A stretch of DNA of 64,000 nt from Planctomycetota bacterium (lineage in GTDB: Bacteria > Planctomycetota > Planctomycetia > Pirellulales > Pirellulaceae): positions 1 to 64,000 of the forward strand of contig VGZA01000024.1 of the NCBI GenBank assembly GCA_016872775.1, given 5' to 3'. Position numbers and translations under genes: made by a program. Below, one piece after another: positions 43,343 to 53,124 of the stretch. Positions within the stretch are counted from its first letter, which is position 1; every line of letters begins with the position of its first letter. Below the pieces are notes generated by a model. That model was not told where the DNA came from, searched no databases, and saw only the letters and a program-made list of their open reading frames with translations.

Positions 43343-43993
43343 GTGCGGATCGCAGTGTTCGGCGGGTCGTTCGATCCGGTTCATTACGGCCATCTGCTGC
43401 TGGCGGAAACATGCCGGGAAGCATGTGCGTTGGACCTGGTACTCCTGATGCCCAATGCGATCCCTCCGCACAAGCCCGATAGGCAGTTAACTCCCGTTCG
43501 CCAGCGGCTGCAGATGCTGCAACTGGCGGTCGCCGATTGCGCCGGGTTGGAAGTTTCCTCGCTGGAAGCGGATCGTGGCGGCGTGAGCTACACGGTGGAA
43601 ACTCTGGAAGAGGTGCGTAGCCGGTACCCTGACGCCTCGATTTTCTTTCTAATGGGCGCGGATGCACTCCGTGACCTGCCAGGCTGGCGCGAGCCGACGC
43701 GAATCTGCGAGCTGGCGCGTCCGCTGATTGTCGCGCGCCCTGGCGGGCCCGATCCCGACCTGTCGATCCTCCATCGACTGCGTGGGAATTCGACACCGTC
43801 GGACGGTGAACCGACCGTGCTTCCGATGCCTCGAATTGACATCAGCAGCACGGAACTGCGTGAACGAGTCAGGGCAGGGCGGAGCATTCGTTTTCGGACG
43901 CCGCGCAGCGTGGAAGAGTATGTACGCCAGCACCGGCTCTATCGGTCCGAGTCGCTGGAGCGAGAAGGAGATCACGGGGATCAGAACCCGTAG
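43343..43993 (+). CDS. nadD: Nicotinate-nucleotide adenylyltransferase
   Basis: Enzyme of 216 aa adenylating nicotinate mononucleotide in NAD synthesis. GTG start at 43343 immediately precedes the nucleotidyltransferase motif IAVFGGSFDPVHYGHLLLAE. Further family blocks are LLMPNAIPPHKPDR, FLMGADALRDLPGWREPTRI and, near the C-terminus, ISSTELRERVRAGRSIRF (ISSTxxR). The last 15 residues are extra. It is divergent from priA with a 143-base gap. Confidence 0.95.
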   Translation: MRIAVFGGSFDPVHYGHLLLAETCREACALDLVLLMPNAIPPHKPDRQLTPVRQRLQMLQLAVADCAGLEVSSLEADRGGVSYTVETLEEVRSRYPDASIFFLMGADALRDLPGWREPTRICELARPLIVARPGGPDPDLSILHRLRGNSTPSDGEPTVLPMPRIDISSTELRERVRAGRSIRFRTPRSVEEYVRQHRLYRSESLEREGDHGDQNP

Positions 43994-44278
43994 GGCGGGC
44001 GTCGAGCACCGCGCGCTGCTTTTGCTGCTGCCTGGAATCCGAGGCACGAGAAGGACGGGGGCTGTTGCGAGGTCGACGTGTTCTCCACGGGAAAACGAAT
44101 TCGAGCGGAACTAAGCCCGGTGCGGTGATTTGCCCTGTCGGCAGCTTGACACCTTTTCCGGGCACTTGTATTCTGTTGGGCTTAGAACCGCTACTAAGTT
44201 GTGGACTGGAAAACATTTCGAGCGGTTCGCCCGTCGCGGACGTTCCCTGGCGAAGGAGGAGCTCCGCGTTTTTTGTCG
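43994..44278 (+). promoter_or_regulatory. Leader region with consensus-like sigma70 promoter (TTGACA-17-TATTCT)
   Basis: TTGACA at 44146-44151 and TATTCT at 44169-44174 are 17 bases apart, the best promoter match in the window. It would start transcripts near 44181, about 100 bases before the ABC ATPase gene, which has GGAGGAG at about 44259-44265. The first 150 bases of the gap hold nothing recognisable. Confidence 0.65.
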
Positions 44279-45052
44279 ATGGAGGAAATGCGTTCGCCGA
44301 TGGAGATCGTTCGTTTCGAGCGGGTCGGTCGGGATTTCGGTCCTGGTTCGGTGCCACTCCAGGAGATCGATCTGACGGTCCAGGCAGGACAGATTGTCGT
44401 GATCATGGGGCCGAGCGGTTCCGGGAAAACGACGCTGTTGCGGTTGATTGCCGGCCTGGATTCGCCCACATCGGGGCGCATTTGGATCGGCGGCGAGGCG
44501 AGCGCATCGGTCCCGGCCTGGCGGCGTGGCGTGGCGATGGTGTTTCAGCAGCCGGTTCTGATGCCCCATCTCACGGCCCGACAGCAGATGCTGGCTAGTT
44601 GGCGGTCGACGAGGTCAAAGACGGAACCGGGAGTGGCGCTGGATTCGGTGGTCGAATTGCTGGAAGTGGCATCGCTTCTGGATCGGCGGCCGGGCGAATT
44701 GTCGGGAGGCGAGAGGCAACGGATCGCGGTCGGTCGAGCGTTAGTGCGTGCCGCGAGGCTGACGTTGCTGGACGAGCCGTTTTCGAGTTTGGACCTGTTA
44801 TTAAGGAGGCGTCTGGAGCAGCGTTTACGGGTTTGGTTACGGAGTCGGGGTTTGGCGGCAGTGCTGGTCGCGCACGAGTTATCCGAACTGCACTTCCATG
44901 CGGACCAACTGGTGCTGATGCGTGATGGACGGGTGGAGCAGCATGGCACATTACGGGAACTGCGCCAGACGCCCTGTGCACCTTTCGTCGATGCATGGTG
45001 TACCGCTCTGTGCGCCCGATTTGAACCCGACGACGCGGTCCCGAAAACTTGA
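44279..45052 (+). CDS. Orphan ABC transporter ATP-binding protein
   Basis: Protein of 257 aa with a complete ATPase domain: Walker A MGPSGSGKTTLLRLIAG, Q-loop VFQQPVLMPH, signature LSGGERQRIAVGRAL, Walker B LTLLDEPFSSLDL and H-loop VAHELSELHF. It resembles the importer/tungstate-spermidine class. In-frame ATGs at 44279, 44288 and 44300 are all possible; the first is given. No permease or binding protein is near, so it either works with subunits encoded elsewhere or in another role. It stands directly upstream of nusA, where rimP is usually found, and may share the promoter at 44146. Confidence 0.85.
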   Translation: MEEMRSPMEIVRFERVGRDFGPGSVPLQEIDLTVQAGQIVVIMGPSGSGKTTLLRLIAGLDSPTSGRIWIGGEASASVPAWRRGVAMVFQQPVLMPHLTARQQMLASWRSTRSKTEPGVALDSVVELLEVASLLDRRPGELSGGERQRIAVGRALVRAARLTLLDEPFSSLDLLLRRRLEQRLRVWLRSRGLAAVLVAHELSELHFHADQLVLMRDGRVEQHGTLRELRQTPCAPFVDAWCTALCARFEPDDAVPKT

Positions 45053-45129
45053 CTTGGCTTGGCCGGATGATCGACCGACGGTGCATTGAACGAGCTTGAA
45101 GGAAATTGAATTAGCCGGATGGAGTGCCC

Positions 45130-46398
45130 ATGAACCCTAACGAACTGCTGCGTATCGTCGATTCGCTGCACCGCGAAAAGAATATCGACCCGGAGGTCGT
45201 GTTCCAGGCGATCGAAGTGGCGCTGGTCTCGGCCGCCAAAAAACAGTATGGCGAAGAGTCGGAGATTGTGATCCAGATCGATCGCAAGGACGGGACGCTG
45301 GCGGGAACGTGCAACGGCAACGCGCTGGCGCCCGAAGTGATCGGCCGCATCGGCGCCCAGACCGCGAAGCAGGTGATCATTCAGAAAATCCGCGAGGCGG
45401 AACGGGACGCGTTGTTGGATGAGTTCGGTGTGCAGATCGGCCAGATGGTCGGCGGCGTCGTGCAGCGCAACGAAGGTGGAGTGACGACCGTTTCGCTGGG
45501 CAACGTCGAGGCGATTCTTCCGCGAAGCGAGCAGATCCCCGGCGAAACGCATCACCCCAACGAACGCGTCCGCGCGATCGTTTATGAAGTCAAACCGCAG
45601 GGAAGCCGCGTCAAGGTGGTGCTCAGCCGCACCAAGCCGCAACTTGTTCAGCGACTGTTCGAACAGGAAATCCCCGAGATTGCTGACGGCGTGATTTCGG
45701 TCAATGCGATGGCCCGTGAGCCTGGCTACCGCAGCAAGGTCGCGGTCAGCAGCACCGATACGCGGGTCGATTGCGTCGGCGCGTGCGTCGGCGTTCGCGG
45801 CAATCGCATCAAGAACATCGTGGACGAGCTTGCCGGGGAGCGGATTGATATCGTCCGCTGGGATCGGGACCCGCAGGTACTGATTCCCAACTCGCTGCAG
45901 CCCGCGGAGGTCGACCAGGTCCTGCTGTGCGATATGCTGGGAAGGGCGATCGTGCTGGTCCGAGAGGATCAACTCAGCCTGGCGATCGGTCGGCGTGGAC
46001 AGAATGTGCGACTGGCGAGCAAACTGAGCGGCTGGGATATCGAAATCATGACGGCGGACGAGCTCGACCAGCAGATCGAGCGAGCGGTCAAAGGGTTCAG
46101 CGCCCTGGAAGGCATGAACGAAGATCTGGCTCAACGGCTCGTCGAACAAGGTTTCTTATCGTACGATGATCTTTCCGTGATTGAGCCCGATGCGTTAATG
46201 GAATTGGGGGGCCTGACCGCGGAACAAGTCGACCTGATTGTGGCTCAGGCGGAAGCCAAGGCGCAGGAAGCGGAAGAAGCGGCGGCTATGGAGCGGCGTC
46301 GTCAGAAGGAACAGGAACGGCTGGAGCAGGGGACGGATGAAACTCCGCCGCCAGCCGACAACCGGCAGGAACCGCCTGCGGAGGGTGCGCCTTCGTGA
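45130..46398 (+). CDS. nusA: Transcription termination/antitermination factor NusA
   Basis: RNA polymerase-binding factor of 422 aa. The N-terminal domain has [20 protein letters not shown] (ATG at 45130; a GTG two codons before is less likely). The S1 domain is at about 130-200 ([20 protein letters not shown]), then two KH domains with [18 protein letters not shown] and [15 protein letters not shown] helix-hairpin-like C-terminal segment ([20 protein letters not shown]) and an acidic, Pro-rich tail end it. Conserved operon with infB and rbfA follows. Confidence 0.96.
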   Translation: MNPNELLRIVDSLHREKNIDPEVVFQAIEVALVSAAKKQYGEESEIVIQIDRKDGTLAGTCNGNALAPEVIGRIGAQTAKQVIIQKIREAERDALLDEFGVQIGQMVGGVVQRNEGGVTTVSLGNVEAILPRSEQIPGETHHPNERVRAIVYEVKPQGSRVKVVLSRTKPQLVQRLFEQEIPEIADGVISVNAMAREPGYRSKVAVSSTDTRVDCVGACVGVRGNRIKNIVDELAGERIDIVRWDRDPQVLIPNSLQPAEVDQVLLCDMLGRAIVLVREDQLSLAIGRRGQNVRLASKLSGWDIEIMTADELDQQIERAVKGFSALEGMNEDLAQRLVEQGFLSYDDLSVIEPDALMELGGLTAEQVDLIVAQAEAKAQEAEEAAAMERRRQKEQERLEQGTDETPPPADNRQEPPAEGAPS

Positions 46399-46470
46399 AC
46401 TAAATCGTTAGGTCTGGTGGAGAAACGGGTATGTAGCACGATTCGAATGGTGTAATGAGGAGCGCTGCCG

Positions 46471-49353
46471 GTGCCGATGCGAATTTACGCTCTAGCGAAA
46501 GATCTGAAGATTGACAGCAAGGAACTCGTGGACCTGTGCACGAAGGCCGGGATCACGGGCAAAGGTTCTGCGCTGGCCAGTCTGGAAGACGACGAGATCG
46601 TCAAGTTGAAGGCGTTCCTCGCCGGTACGGCGAAAAAGCCGCCGGCCAAACCAGGGGCCGACGGGGCATCGCTGACGCCGGTACGACCTTCCCAGGAGCC
46701 CGCGGCATTCTCGAAGACGGATTATGTGCCGCCCGCCGGTGGTGGAGGTTCGAAGATCCGGATTCTCGATGATCGGCCCAAACGCAGCGCCGAGTCGGTG
46801 CCGGCGACCAGCGCTACGGCGCCCGCCACGCCTGCCGACGAAATCGAACCTGTGCCAGCGCAGGAAACTCCCAATCCAGCTCCGGCCGCCGTGCCGGTAG
46901 CGCCTGCGGCATCAGCCTCCGCGGCGCTCGTGCCTCGGGCACCCACGACTCCGCCGCCTGGAACGCCGATACGGCCCCTGGCGCCGATCCGCGGTCCCGG
47001 GTTGGGTGGTGTCCTGCCGGTGCGCTCGTCCCCAACGGGGCAGGGCGAGTTACCGAGAGCGCCTTCGCCACCGAAGAAGCGCGAACCGGTGATCAAGCTG
47101 GCGGCAGCGCCCGACGTGAAACAACCGACCCGGTCCGCCGCCAAATCGAGTGAACCTCCCGCGCAAAAACCACAGATTCGCCTGCCGTCCGATGCAATTC
47201 GGCGCGTCAAGCAGGGCGGAAAACCGCCCCTCGATCTGTTGACCGAGCGTGCGGATCGCTCGGCGGGCCGATCCCACCAGCGTCCTCCGGCAGGCGGCAT
47301 GCCGATGCCCCCCGCGCCCGGTGCGGACGCCCCGTTGGCGAAACCAACGCGCAATCGCAAACAAAAAGATACGCCTGAAGTTCGCGGAACCGGTGAGGCC
47401 GACATGGCCTCGATGGGAACCGGCCGCGCCGATCGCCAGAAGCTTCGCAAGCAGCGGCAGACGGCCCGCGGCGGACGGGTCGAGGATGAAGACGATCTGC
47501 GAGGGCTGAGGCAGCGGCGACTGACGCGCCGCGGTGTCGGCGTCAGCACCGCCGCACCCCGCAAGGAACGAGCCGCTTTGTCGCTCCCCTGCACGGTTCG
47601 CACCTTCTGCGAAATCACCGGTGTTGGCGCCGGTGAAGTGCTCAAACGAATGATGGCCATGGGAACGCCGATCAACATCAACGCCACGTTGTCGCAGGAG
47701 GCCGCAGAACTGCTGGTCGCGGAAATGGGCCTGGACGTCGATTTCAAGAAAGAAGCAACGCTCGAGGAATCGATCCTGGCGGACGTCCATGATCAGGCCG
47801 AGGATCCCGATTCGCTCGAAACACGACCGCCGGTCGTCACCTTCCTGGGCCACGTCGACCATGGCAAGACCAGCCTGCTGGACAAACTGATCGGTCTCAA
47901 CGTCGCGGCCAAAGAAGCCGGAGGGATCACCCAGCACATTCGCGCCTACCAGATCTCGAAGAACGGTCGCAAGATCTCGTTCGTCGATACTCCGGGCCAC
48001 GAGGCATTCACAGAAATGCGTGCGCGCGGCGCCAATGTCACCGATATCGCGGTGCTCGTGGTGGCGGCCGACGACGGAGTCATGCCGCAGACCGAGGAAG
48101 CGATCAGTCATGCCAAAGCGGCCAACGTGCCGATCATCGTCGCGCTCAACAAGATGGATCTTCCCGGCGCCAACCAGGACCGCATCCTGCAGCAGCTTTC
48201 GGCGCAGGGGCTCACGCCCAGCGAATGGTCCGGCGACGTCGAAGTGGTTCGTTGCAGTGCGCTGACGGGCAATGGTCTGGACGAACTGCTGGAGACCATC
48301 CTGGTCACCGCCGAACTGCACGATTACAAGGCCAATCCGAATCGAGCCGCGATCGGCACCTGTCTGGAAGCGGAACAGGATGCTGGTCGAGGCGTCATCG
48401 CTAAAGTGATGGTCAAGACCGGAACCTTGAATGTCGGTGATATCATCGTCTGCGGTCCGGCCCACGGCCGCGTCAAAGCGATGTTCGATACGCTCAAACC
48501 GACGACCCGACTGAAGAAAGCGGGACCTTCCATGCCGGTAAACATCACCGGCCTGGATCAGGCTCCCAATGCGGGCGACACATTTCATGTCCTGAAAGAT
48601 ATCGCTGCGGCCCGCGAGTTGGCGACCGGCCGAGCCACCAGCGGACGGGAACAGTCCCTGGCGGTTGGGACCACCAAGGTCTCCTTCGATCAGTTCCAGA
48701 AACTGCTGTCCGAGGGTCGTGTCGGTCAAAAGCAGGACATCTCGACGCTGAACCTGATCATTCGAGCCGACACTCGCGGCTCGATCGAGGCGATCACCAA
48801 GGAACTGGGCAAGTTCGACCATCCCGAAGTGCAGGTCCGCGTGCTGCAGGCTTCGGTCGGTGGGATCACCGTCGCCGACGTCACCTTGGCCTTCGCCTCC
48901 AACGCGGTCATCGTCGGCTTCAACGTGATTCCTGACGAAGCGGCGCAGAACCTGGCCGATGAACGGCGCATTGAGATTCGCCGCTACGACATCATTTACA
49001 AGCTGACCGACGACATCAAAGCGATGCTGTCCGGCAAGCTCAAACCGGAAGAACGGGTCGTCGAATTGGGGCAGGCCCTGGTCAAGCAGGTTTTCGTGAT
49101 CAGCCGGGTCGGGACCGTGGCAGGTTGCTACGTCTCGCGCGGGTCGATCGAACGAGGCTGTCGGATCCGCGTATTCCGTGACGGCCGCAGTATTGGCGAA
49201 TACGCGATGGAGTCGCTGCGCCGGGAACGGGATGACGTCAAGGAAGTCGGTCGCGGAATGGAATGCGGGATTCGTCTGGCGAACTTCAACGATGTGAAAC
49301 AGAACGACATTCTCGAGGCGTACCGGATCGAAGAGGTCGCGCGAACGCTGTAA
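46471..49353 (+). CDS. infB: Translation initiation factor IF-2
   Basis: GTPase of 960 aa that brings initiator tRNA to the 30S subunit. The N-terminal IF2N module is [20 protein letters not shown], followed by a Pro/Ala-rich linker to about residue 350 and a second IF2N-like module ([20 protein letters not shown]). G motifs: [12 protein letters not shown] near 459, [21 protein letters not shown] and a conserved SALTG. Domains II-IV follow in normal order. GTG at 46471 is preferred over ATG at 46477 because GAGGAG (46457-46462) then lies 8 bases away. Confidence 0.97.
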   Translation: MPMRIYALAKDLKIDSKELVDLCTKAGITGKGSALASLEDDEIVKLKAFLAGTAKKPPAKPGADGASLTPVRPSQEPAAFSKTDYVPPAGGGGSKIRILDDRPKRSAESVPATSATAPATPADEIEPVPAQETPNPAPAAVPVAPAASASAALVPRAPTTPPPGTPIRPLAPIRGPGLGGVLPVRSSPTGQGELPRAPSPPKKREPVIKLAAAPDVKQPTRSAAKSSEPPAQKPQIRLPSDAIRRVKQGGKPPLDLLTERADRSAGRSHQRPPAGGMPMPPAPGADAPLAKPTRNRKQKDTPEVRGTGEADMASMGTGRADRQKLRKQRQTARGGRVEDEDDLRGLRQRRLTRRGVGVSTAAPRKERAALSLPCTVRTFCEITGVGAGEVLKRMMAMGTPININATLSQEAAELLVAEMGLDVDFKKEATLEESILADVHDQAEDPDSLETRPPVVTFLGHVDHGKTSLLDKLIGLNVAAKEAGGITQHIRAYQISKNGRKISFVDTPGHEAFTEMRARGANVTDIAVLVVAADDGVMPQTEEAISHAKAANVPIIVALNKMDLPGANQDRILQQLSAQGLTPSEWSGDVEVVRCSALTGNGLDELLETILVTAELHDYKANPNRAAIGTCLEAEQDAGRGVIAKVMVKTGTLNVGDIIVCGPAHGRVKAMFDTLKPTTRLKKAGPSMPVNITGLDQAPNAGDTFHVLKDIAAARELATGRATSGREQSLAVGTTKVSFDQFQKLLSEGRVGQKQDISTLNLIIRADTRGSIEAITKELGKFDHPEVQVRVLQASVGGITVADVTLAFASNAVIVGFNVIPDEAAQNLADERRIEIRRYDIIYKLTDDIKAMLSGKLKPEERVVELGQALVKQVFVISRVGTVAGCYVSRGSIERGCRIRVFRDGRSIGEYAMESLRRERDDVKEVGRGMECGIRLANFNDVKQNDILEAYRIEEVARTL

Positions 49354-49427
49354 GCGATTCGCGCGGAATGGCAGCCGCGTCGGCTCTGTATCGACGCGTA
49401 TCCAGGGACAGCGTAACGAGCAGATTG

Positions 49428-49850
49428 ATGACTTCACGCAGAATTCTCAAAGCCGCCGAAGCGATTCGAGAAGTTGTCAGCATGACGATCCTGACCGAAA
49501 TCAAGGATCCGCGCGTCGAAAACGTGACCGTGACGTTTGTCGAAGTCTCCCCGGACATGCGCATCGCCAAGGTGCATGTTTCGGTGATGGGCAATGAAGC
49601 CAAACAGAGCCTGGCAATGCACGGCCTGCGCAGCTCGGCCGGCTTCCTGCAGGCGAAAATCGCCAAACGGATCGACACACGATACACGCCACGAATTCAG
49701 TTCATTCTCGATCAAGGCGTGAAACACTCGATCGAAGTAAGCCGCATGTTGAAAGAACTTCTGCCCACGTCCGCCTCCGAGGTCCCCGAACCGCTTGATA
49801 CCGTCGCCGCCCCGGATCCAACGCACGGGAGTGACCCTGCCGACGGTTGA
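49428..49850 (+). CDS. rbfA: 30S ribosome-binding factor A
   Basis: Small ribosome maturation factor of 140 aa with the KH-like fold. Start at 49428 (MTSRRILKAAEAIREVVSM) fits the family; the frame is open upstream into infB. Conserved parts are TEIKDPRVENVTVTFVEVSP, DMRIAKVHVSVMG and YTPRIQFILDQGVKHSIEVS. The tail of 25 residues is acidic and variable. Standard place after infB, with a 74-base gap. Confidence 0.93.
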   Translation: MTSRRILKAAEAIREVVSMTILTEIKDPRVENVTVTFVEVSPDMRIAKVHVSVMGNEAKQSLAMHGLRSSAGFLQAKIAKRIDTRYTPRIQFILDQGVKHSIEVSRMLKELLPTSASEVPEPLDTVAAPDPTHGSDPADG

Positions 49851-49896
49851 CGCCGTGCCAAAGTTCCCGGGAATATCGAATTCGTAAGGGTTGTTC

Positions 49897-50976
49897 ATGT
49901 CCAGTCCCAATCGCGCCGCAATTATCAACAAGATCCATCGCGTCCTGAAGAAGCACTACAGGCCGGTCTCGCCGCATTCCGGTCGCTCGGTGCTCGAACA
50001 CCTGCTGTACGCCTGCTGCCTGGAAAATGCACGTTTCGAGGCGGCCGATGAGGCGTTCGCGAAAGTCCAGCAGTCGTATTTCGACCTCAACGAAGTCCGC
50101 GTGACCACCGTGAACGAACTGTGCGAGATTCTGGATGTGCTGCCGGATCCGCAGTTCGCCGCCGCGAATCTGAAACGAGCTCTGCAGGCCGTGTTCGAAT
50201 CGCATTTCGATTTCGATATCGAGTACCTCCGCAAACAGAATCTCGGCAAGTCGGAAAAAGATCTGGAAAAATATGCCTCGGCGAACCCGTTCCTAATCCG
50301 TTACGTCGCGCAGCATGGACTGGCCGGCCACTCGATCCCGTGCGGCCGCTCCGAACTGGAGGTGCTGATGATCGCCGGACTGATCGGCGAAGCCGAGATC
50401 GAAAAGAAGATCGTCCCCGGCCTGGAACGGGCCATCCCCAAGGCCAAGGGAATCGAATTCGCTTCGCTGTTGCACCAGCTTGCCGCCGACTACATGCTCG
50501 GCCCGAACTCCACAAAAGTCCGTTCGCTCCTGCTGGAAATCGACCCGGAATCGAAAGACCGCTTCCCCAAACGGGGCGCGAAGAAAGAAACGCCCGCGCC
50601 AGAGTCCCGGACCAAGAAGAGCGAACCGGTCGCGGCCCCTTCGGTGACGGCCGCCAAGAAAAAAGGAGAAAGCGGTCCGGAAGCGGCACGTACGGAAAAA
50701 CCGACGTCCAAAACCGACCGACAGGACCGGACCGCCAAGGAAAAAGAGCCGCTGCGCGATAAAGAACGCGAGAAACACCACGACAAGGAAACGGCGCACG
50801 AAAAGGAAACGCACAAGAGCAAGGAAAAGTTGAAAGACAAAGATCGCGACAAGCAGAAGCCGAAGGAAAAGGAAAAAACCGGCGACAATAAAGCGCGGCG
50901 CGACGTCGTAAAGATCAAGGATTCGGAGCTGCGCAAAGGACCCTCGAAAGGCCTTGCGAAAAAGAAACCTCGCTAG
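49897..50976 (+). CDS. Endonuclease III-like (HhH-GPD-type) protein with charged tail
   Basis: Protein of 359 aa. Residues about 20-220 look like a DNA-glycosylase-type helical fold: RSVLEHLLYACCLENARFEA, TVNELCEILDVLPDPQFAAANL, NPFLIRYVAQHGL and VLMIAGLIGEAEIEKKIVPG. The catalytic Lys/Asp helix-hairpin-helix and the C-terminal Fe-S cysteines of true endonuclease III are not seen, so enzymatic activity is doubtful. The last 130 residues are a low-complexity Lys/Glu/Asp/Arg-rich tail (KEKEPLRDKEREKHHDKET) that is probably disordered. It follows rbfA after 46 bases and likely belongs to the nusA operon, suggesting a role with nucleic acid or ribosomes. Confidence 0.7.
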   Translation: MSSPNRAAIINKIHRVLKKHYRPVSPHSGRSVLEHLLYACCLENARFEAADEAFAKVQQSYFDLNEVRVTTVNELCEILDVLPDPQFAAANLKRALQAVFESHFDFDIEYLRKQNLGKSEKDLEKYASANPFLIRYVAQHGLAGHSIPCGRSELEVLMIAGLIGEAEIEKKIVPGLERAIPKAKGIEFASLLHQLAADYMLGPNSTKVRSLLLEIDPESKDRFPKRGAKKETPAPESRTKKSEPVAAPSVTAAKKKGESGPEAARTEKPTSKTDRQDRTAKEKEPLRDKEREKHHDKETAHEKETHKSKEKLKDKDRDKQKPKEKEKTGDNKARRDVVKIKDSELRKGPSKGLAKKKPR

Positions 50977-51464
50977 TGCTCTGTCAACTCTTAGACTTGG
51001 GGTACGACGGACATCCAGTCCGTCGCAACACACGTCTCGCAACCTTGTTCGCTGGCGTTGGATCCTCGTCATAGAAAAACGTTTGGGTGTCTCGGTTTTT
51101 CTTTGCTGGCTCGGAGTACCTCGCCAGTGGCAGACGAACTGGGTCCAGCCCGTCGAGCCACTAGCCGTGCCGAGTCGCGAAGAAGTGGCCCGTTCCCCGA
51201 AGGGGATTTTCTGCAGCGTAGCCCAAGGTTGCCATTAGTCCGGCTGCCCTGGGTGCAACGGGCACCGATCCGAGTTCTTCGGTCGAGTGCACCGGTCCAC
51301 CGACACCGAACGACGTCGCCGAGACCGAAACCGAAACGGCGAGGAATCGTGGCGATCGAACCGGCGTTCGTGTGCTATGCCAGTCCATGCGGTGGGGTGC
51401 GGTGCGTTGCGGTGAAGCCACCACGACGCAACGGCGCATCCGAGTCAGAGCCAACCTGCGCCGT
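50977..51464. other. Intergenic region of 488 bases
   Basis: Apart from the hairpin at 51005-51025 I see no gene, promoter or RNA structure that can be supported. Short open frames here lack ribosome sites and protein-like composition. The stretch 51388-51420 is a G/T-rich run of GGTGCGGTGCGTTGCGGTG. Confidence 0.6.
51005..51025. repeat. REP-like hairpin CGACGGAC-ATCCA-GTCCGTCG
   Basis: A perfect 8-bp stem with a 5-base loop 29 bases after the endonuclease III-like gene. The ACGGAC/GTCCGT words suggest a dispersed palindromic repeat, and it may also stabilise the 3' end of the nusA operon transcript. No T run follows. Confidence 0.6.
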
Positions 51465-51935
51465 TCAATTCCCGGACCGAACTTCCGCGGTGTCGTGGAT
51501 CCACTGTAACTCTCTTGGATCCTGAAAGTGCCGTTCGACGTTCCGCAACAGAGGATCGATTGTCCGCGACTGGATCGCATGCGGCGGTGACCAGGGAAAC
51601 CAGGCATGCCCGAGGTGTTCACTCGGCTGAATTTCCCCATCGTGACGGGCGACGGCCAGAAAAATGACCACGGTCTTCCATGCCGATTCACGGGTCGCCC
51701 GCCAGTTCGGAACTTCGTAGGAAGTTTCAAACCGGAATTCGGGGTGCACCGTCAGGCGGGAGGCATCGATGCCGGTTTCCTCCTGCGTTTCGCGCAGCGC
51801 GCACTCCAGATCCGACTCCCCCGCCTCGACATGCCCTTTGGGCAGGTCCCAACGGTCAACATGTTTCATCAGCAGAAACTGGAGTTGGGGCCCGGCGCGA
51901 AACAGCAGTAAACCGCAGGCCCTAATTCGACGCAT
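51465..51935 (-). CDS. Nudix hydrolase
   Basis: Protein of 156 aa. The Nudix box is complete: GHVEAGESDLECALRE and then TQEETGI, giving Gx5Ex7REVxEExGx with Gln in the variable place. N-terminal ACGLLLFRAG and WDLPKGHVEAGE are typical of the diadenosine-polyphosphate hydrolase (bis(5'-nucleosyl)-tetraphosphatase) subgroup. The substrate is not certain. The start overlaps the end of the TolB-like gene by 14 bases. Confidence 0.88.
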   Translation of the reverse strand: MRRIRACGLLLFRAGPQLQFLLMKHVDRWDLPKGHVEAGESDLECALRETQEETGIDASRLTVHPEFRFETSYEVPNWRATRESAWKTVVIFLAVARHDGEIQPSEHLGHAWFPWSPPHAIQSRTIDPLLRNVERHFQDPRELQWIHDTAEVRSGN

Positions 51936-53064
51936 CGGGGAGATGGAAATCGGCGATGAAAAGTTGGCTGTTGCGGTCGTCGGTGCGGGTGCTTGTCCAC
52001 ATCAACTGGCGACCGTCCGGGGAAAATACGGGCAGCACGTCGCCGCCGGCGAAGTCCGTGATGCGCCGCGGCGCGTCGATCGAGAATTTGCCGTCGGTTA
52101 CCTTGTACCGCGCCAGCCAGAGATCGTAGTTCGGACGTGCGTTGGGGTCGGAATGATCGGCGCCGGACCAGATCAGCCACGGCGCACTGGGATGCCAGTA
52201 CGGTCCCCAGTTGACGCCCTGGGTTTCGGTCAACGCCGTCTCGTTTTTGCCGTCGGTACCAATGACGTAGATCTGCAGATATTCCGCCTGTTTGCGATCA
52301 CTGCGGAATACGATCCATCGGCCGTCCGGTGAAATGAATGGTCCACCGTCGTAGCCAGGCGCCGACGTCAATCGACGCACATCGCTGCCGTCGGCATTCA
52401 TCAGGTAGATATCGGGGTTCGCCGGCTTCTCGGCGGAGAGCGGTTTCGATTCGTCCGCCTCGCTGTCGCGGCAGAATGCGATCAATCGTCCGTCGCGGGA
52501 ATAGGCGCCTTCTGCGTCGTAGCCGTAGGAACGGGTAATTTGCCGCAGATTGCCCCCGTCACGATCGGCTTCAAAAATTTCCATGTACGGATCGAAGTCC
52601 CACTGGTATCGCGGCCGCTTGCCCGACTTCTTCAATTCGTCGGCAAGTCGTCGGCCTTCCTGTTCTGTCTGTTCCAACCGCGGATCGAGGTGGCTGGACG
52701 CAAACAGGATCCGTTTCCCGTCGGGGGAGAAGTAACTGCAGGTCGTGCGACCTCGGCCGGTGCTGACGCGTTGCGGTTTTCCTCTGTCGAGTGACTGGGT
52801 AAAGATCTGGTAGAACGGGTAGTCGACCGGCACCGCCTGGTAGATAATCGACTTGCCATCCGGCGAGAAATACCCCTCACCGGCTTTCAGGTGCCCGGAG
52901 GAAACTTGACGCAGGTTGGTAAGGAACTTTTGTTCCAATGCGGAGAGCTCCTGGGCCGAAATCGTTCGGACGCCGACCGGCATCGCGGCACACAGGGCGA
53001 GGAGCGGACCGATTCGCGAGCGGAGGAGACGCTTCGCGGGCTTGCTTATCGAGTCAGGTTGCAT
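51922..53064 (-). CDS. TolB-like WD40/PD40 beta-propeller protein, secreted
   Basis: Protein of 380 aa with a signal peptide (RIGPLLALCAAMPVGVRTIS region, cleavage near SAQE). Repeated PD40 strands are evident: YFSPDGKSIIYQA, YFSPDGKRILFAS, AYSRDGRLIAFCRDS, FISPDGRWIVFRSDRK and VFSPDGRQLMWTSTR. It also has ADRDGGNLRQITRS and NADGSDVRRLTSA, the DG..RRLT pattern of TolB. The family binds periplasmic partners rather than catalysing. Tol-Pal genes are not near, so the partner is unknown. Confidence 0.88.
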   Translation of the reverse strand: MQPDSISKPAKRLLRSRIGPLLALCAAMPVGVRTISAQELSALEQKFLTNLRQVSSGHLKAGEGYFSPDGKSIIYQAVPVDYPFYQIFTQSLDRGKPQRVSTGRGRTTCSYFSPDGKRILFASSHLDPRLEQTEQEGRRLADELKKSGKRPRYQWDFDPYMEIFEADRDGGNLRQITRSYGYDAEGAYSRDGRLIAFCRDSEADESKPLSAEKPANPDIYLMNADGSDVRRLTSAPGYDGGPFISPDGRWIVFRSDRKQAEYLQIYVIGTDGKNETALTETQGVNWGPYWHPSAPWLIWSGADHSDPNARPNYDLWLARYKVTDGKFSIDAPRRITDFAGGDVLPVFSPDGRQLMWTSTRTDDRNSQLFIADFHLPDASN

Positions 53065-53124
53065 GATCTTCTCCAGAGGTTGGTTCGCAAACCATTATAC
53101 GCGTTTTAGGAAAAGGAACGACCC

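Noticed and set aside
43200-43796. N-terminal extension of priA by 199 codons
   Set aside because: The added part overlaps nadD on the other strand, has no PriA similarity, and the ATG at 43199 gives a normal-sized protein.
46399-46470. tRNA-like sequence (GATTCGAAT) before infB
   Set aside because: No acceptor stem or anticodon arm can be drawn around it.
47050-49437. Long open frame of about 800 codons on the minus strand, antisense to infB
   Set aside because: It mirrors the codon structure of a highly conserved GTPase, has no recognisable protein motif and no ribosome site. High GC makes such antisense frames common.
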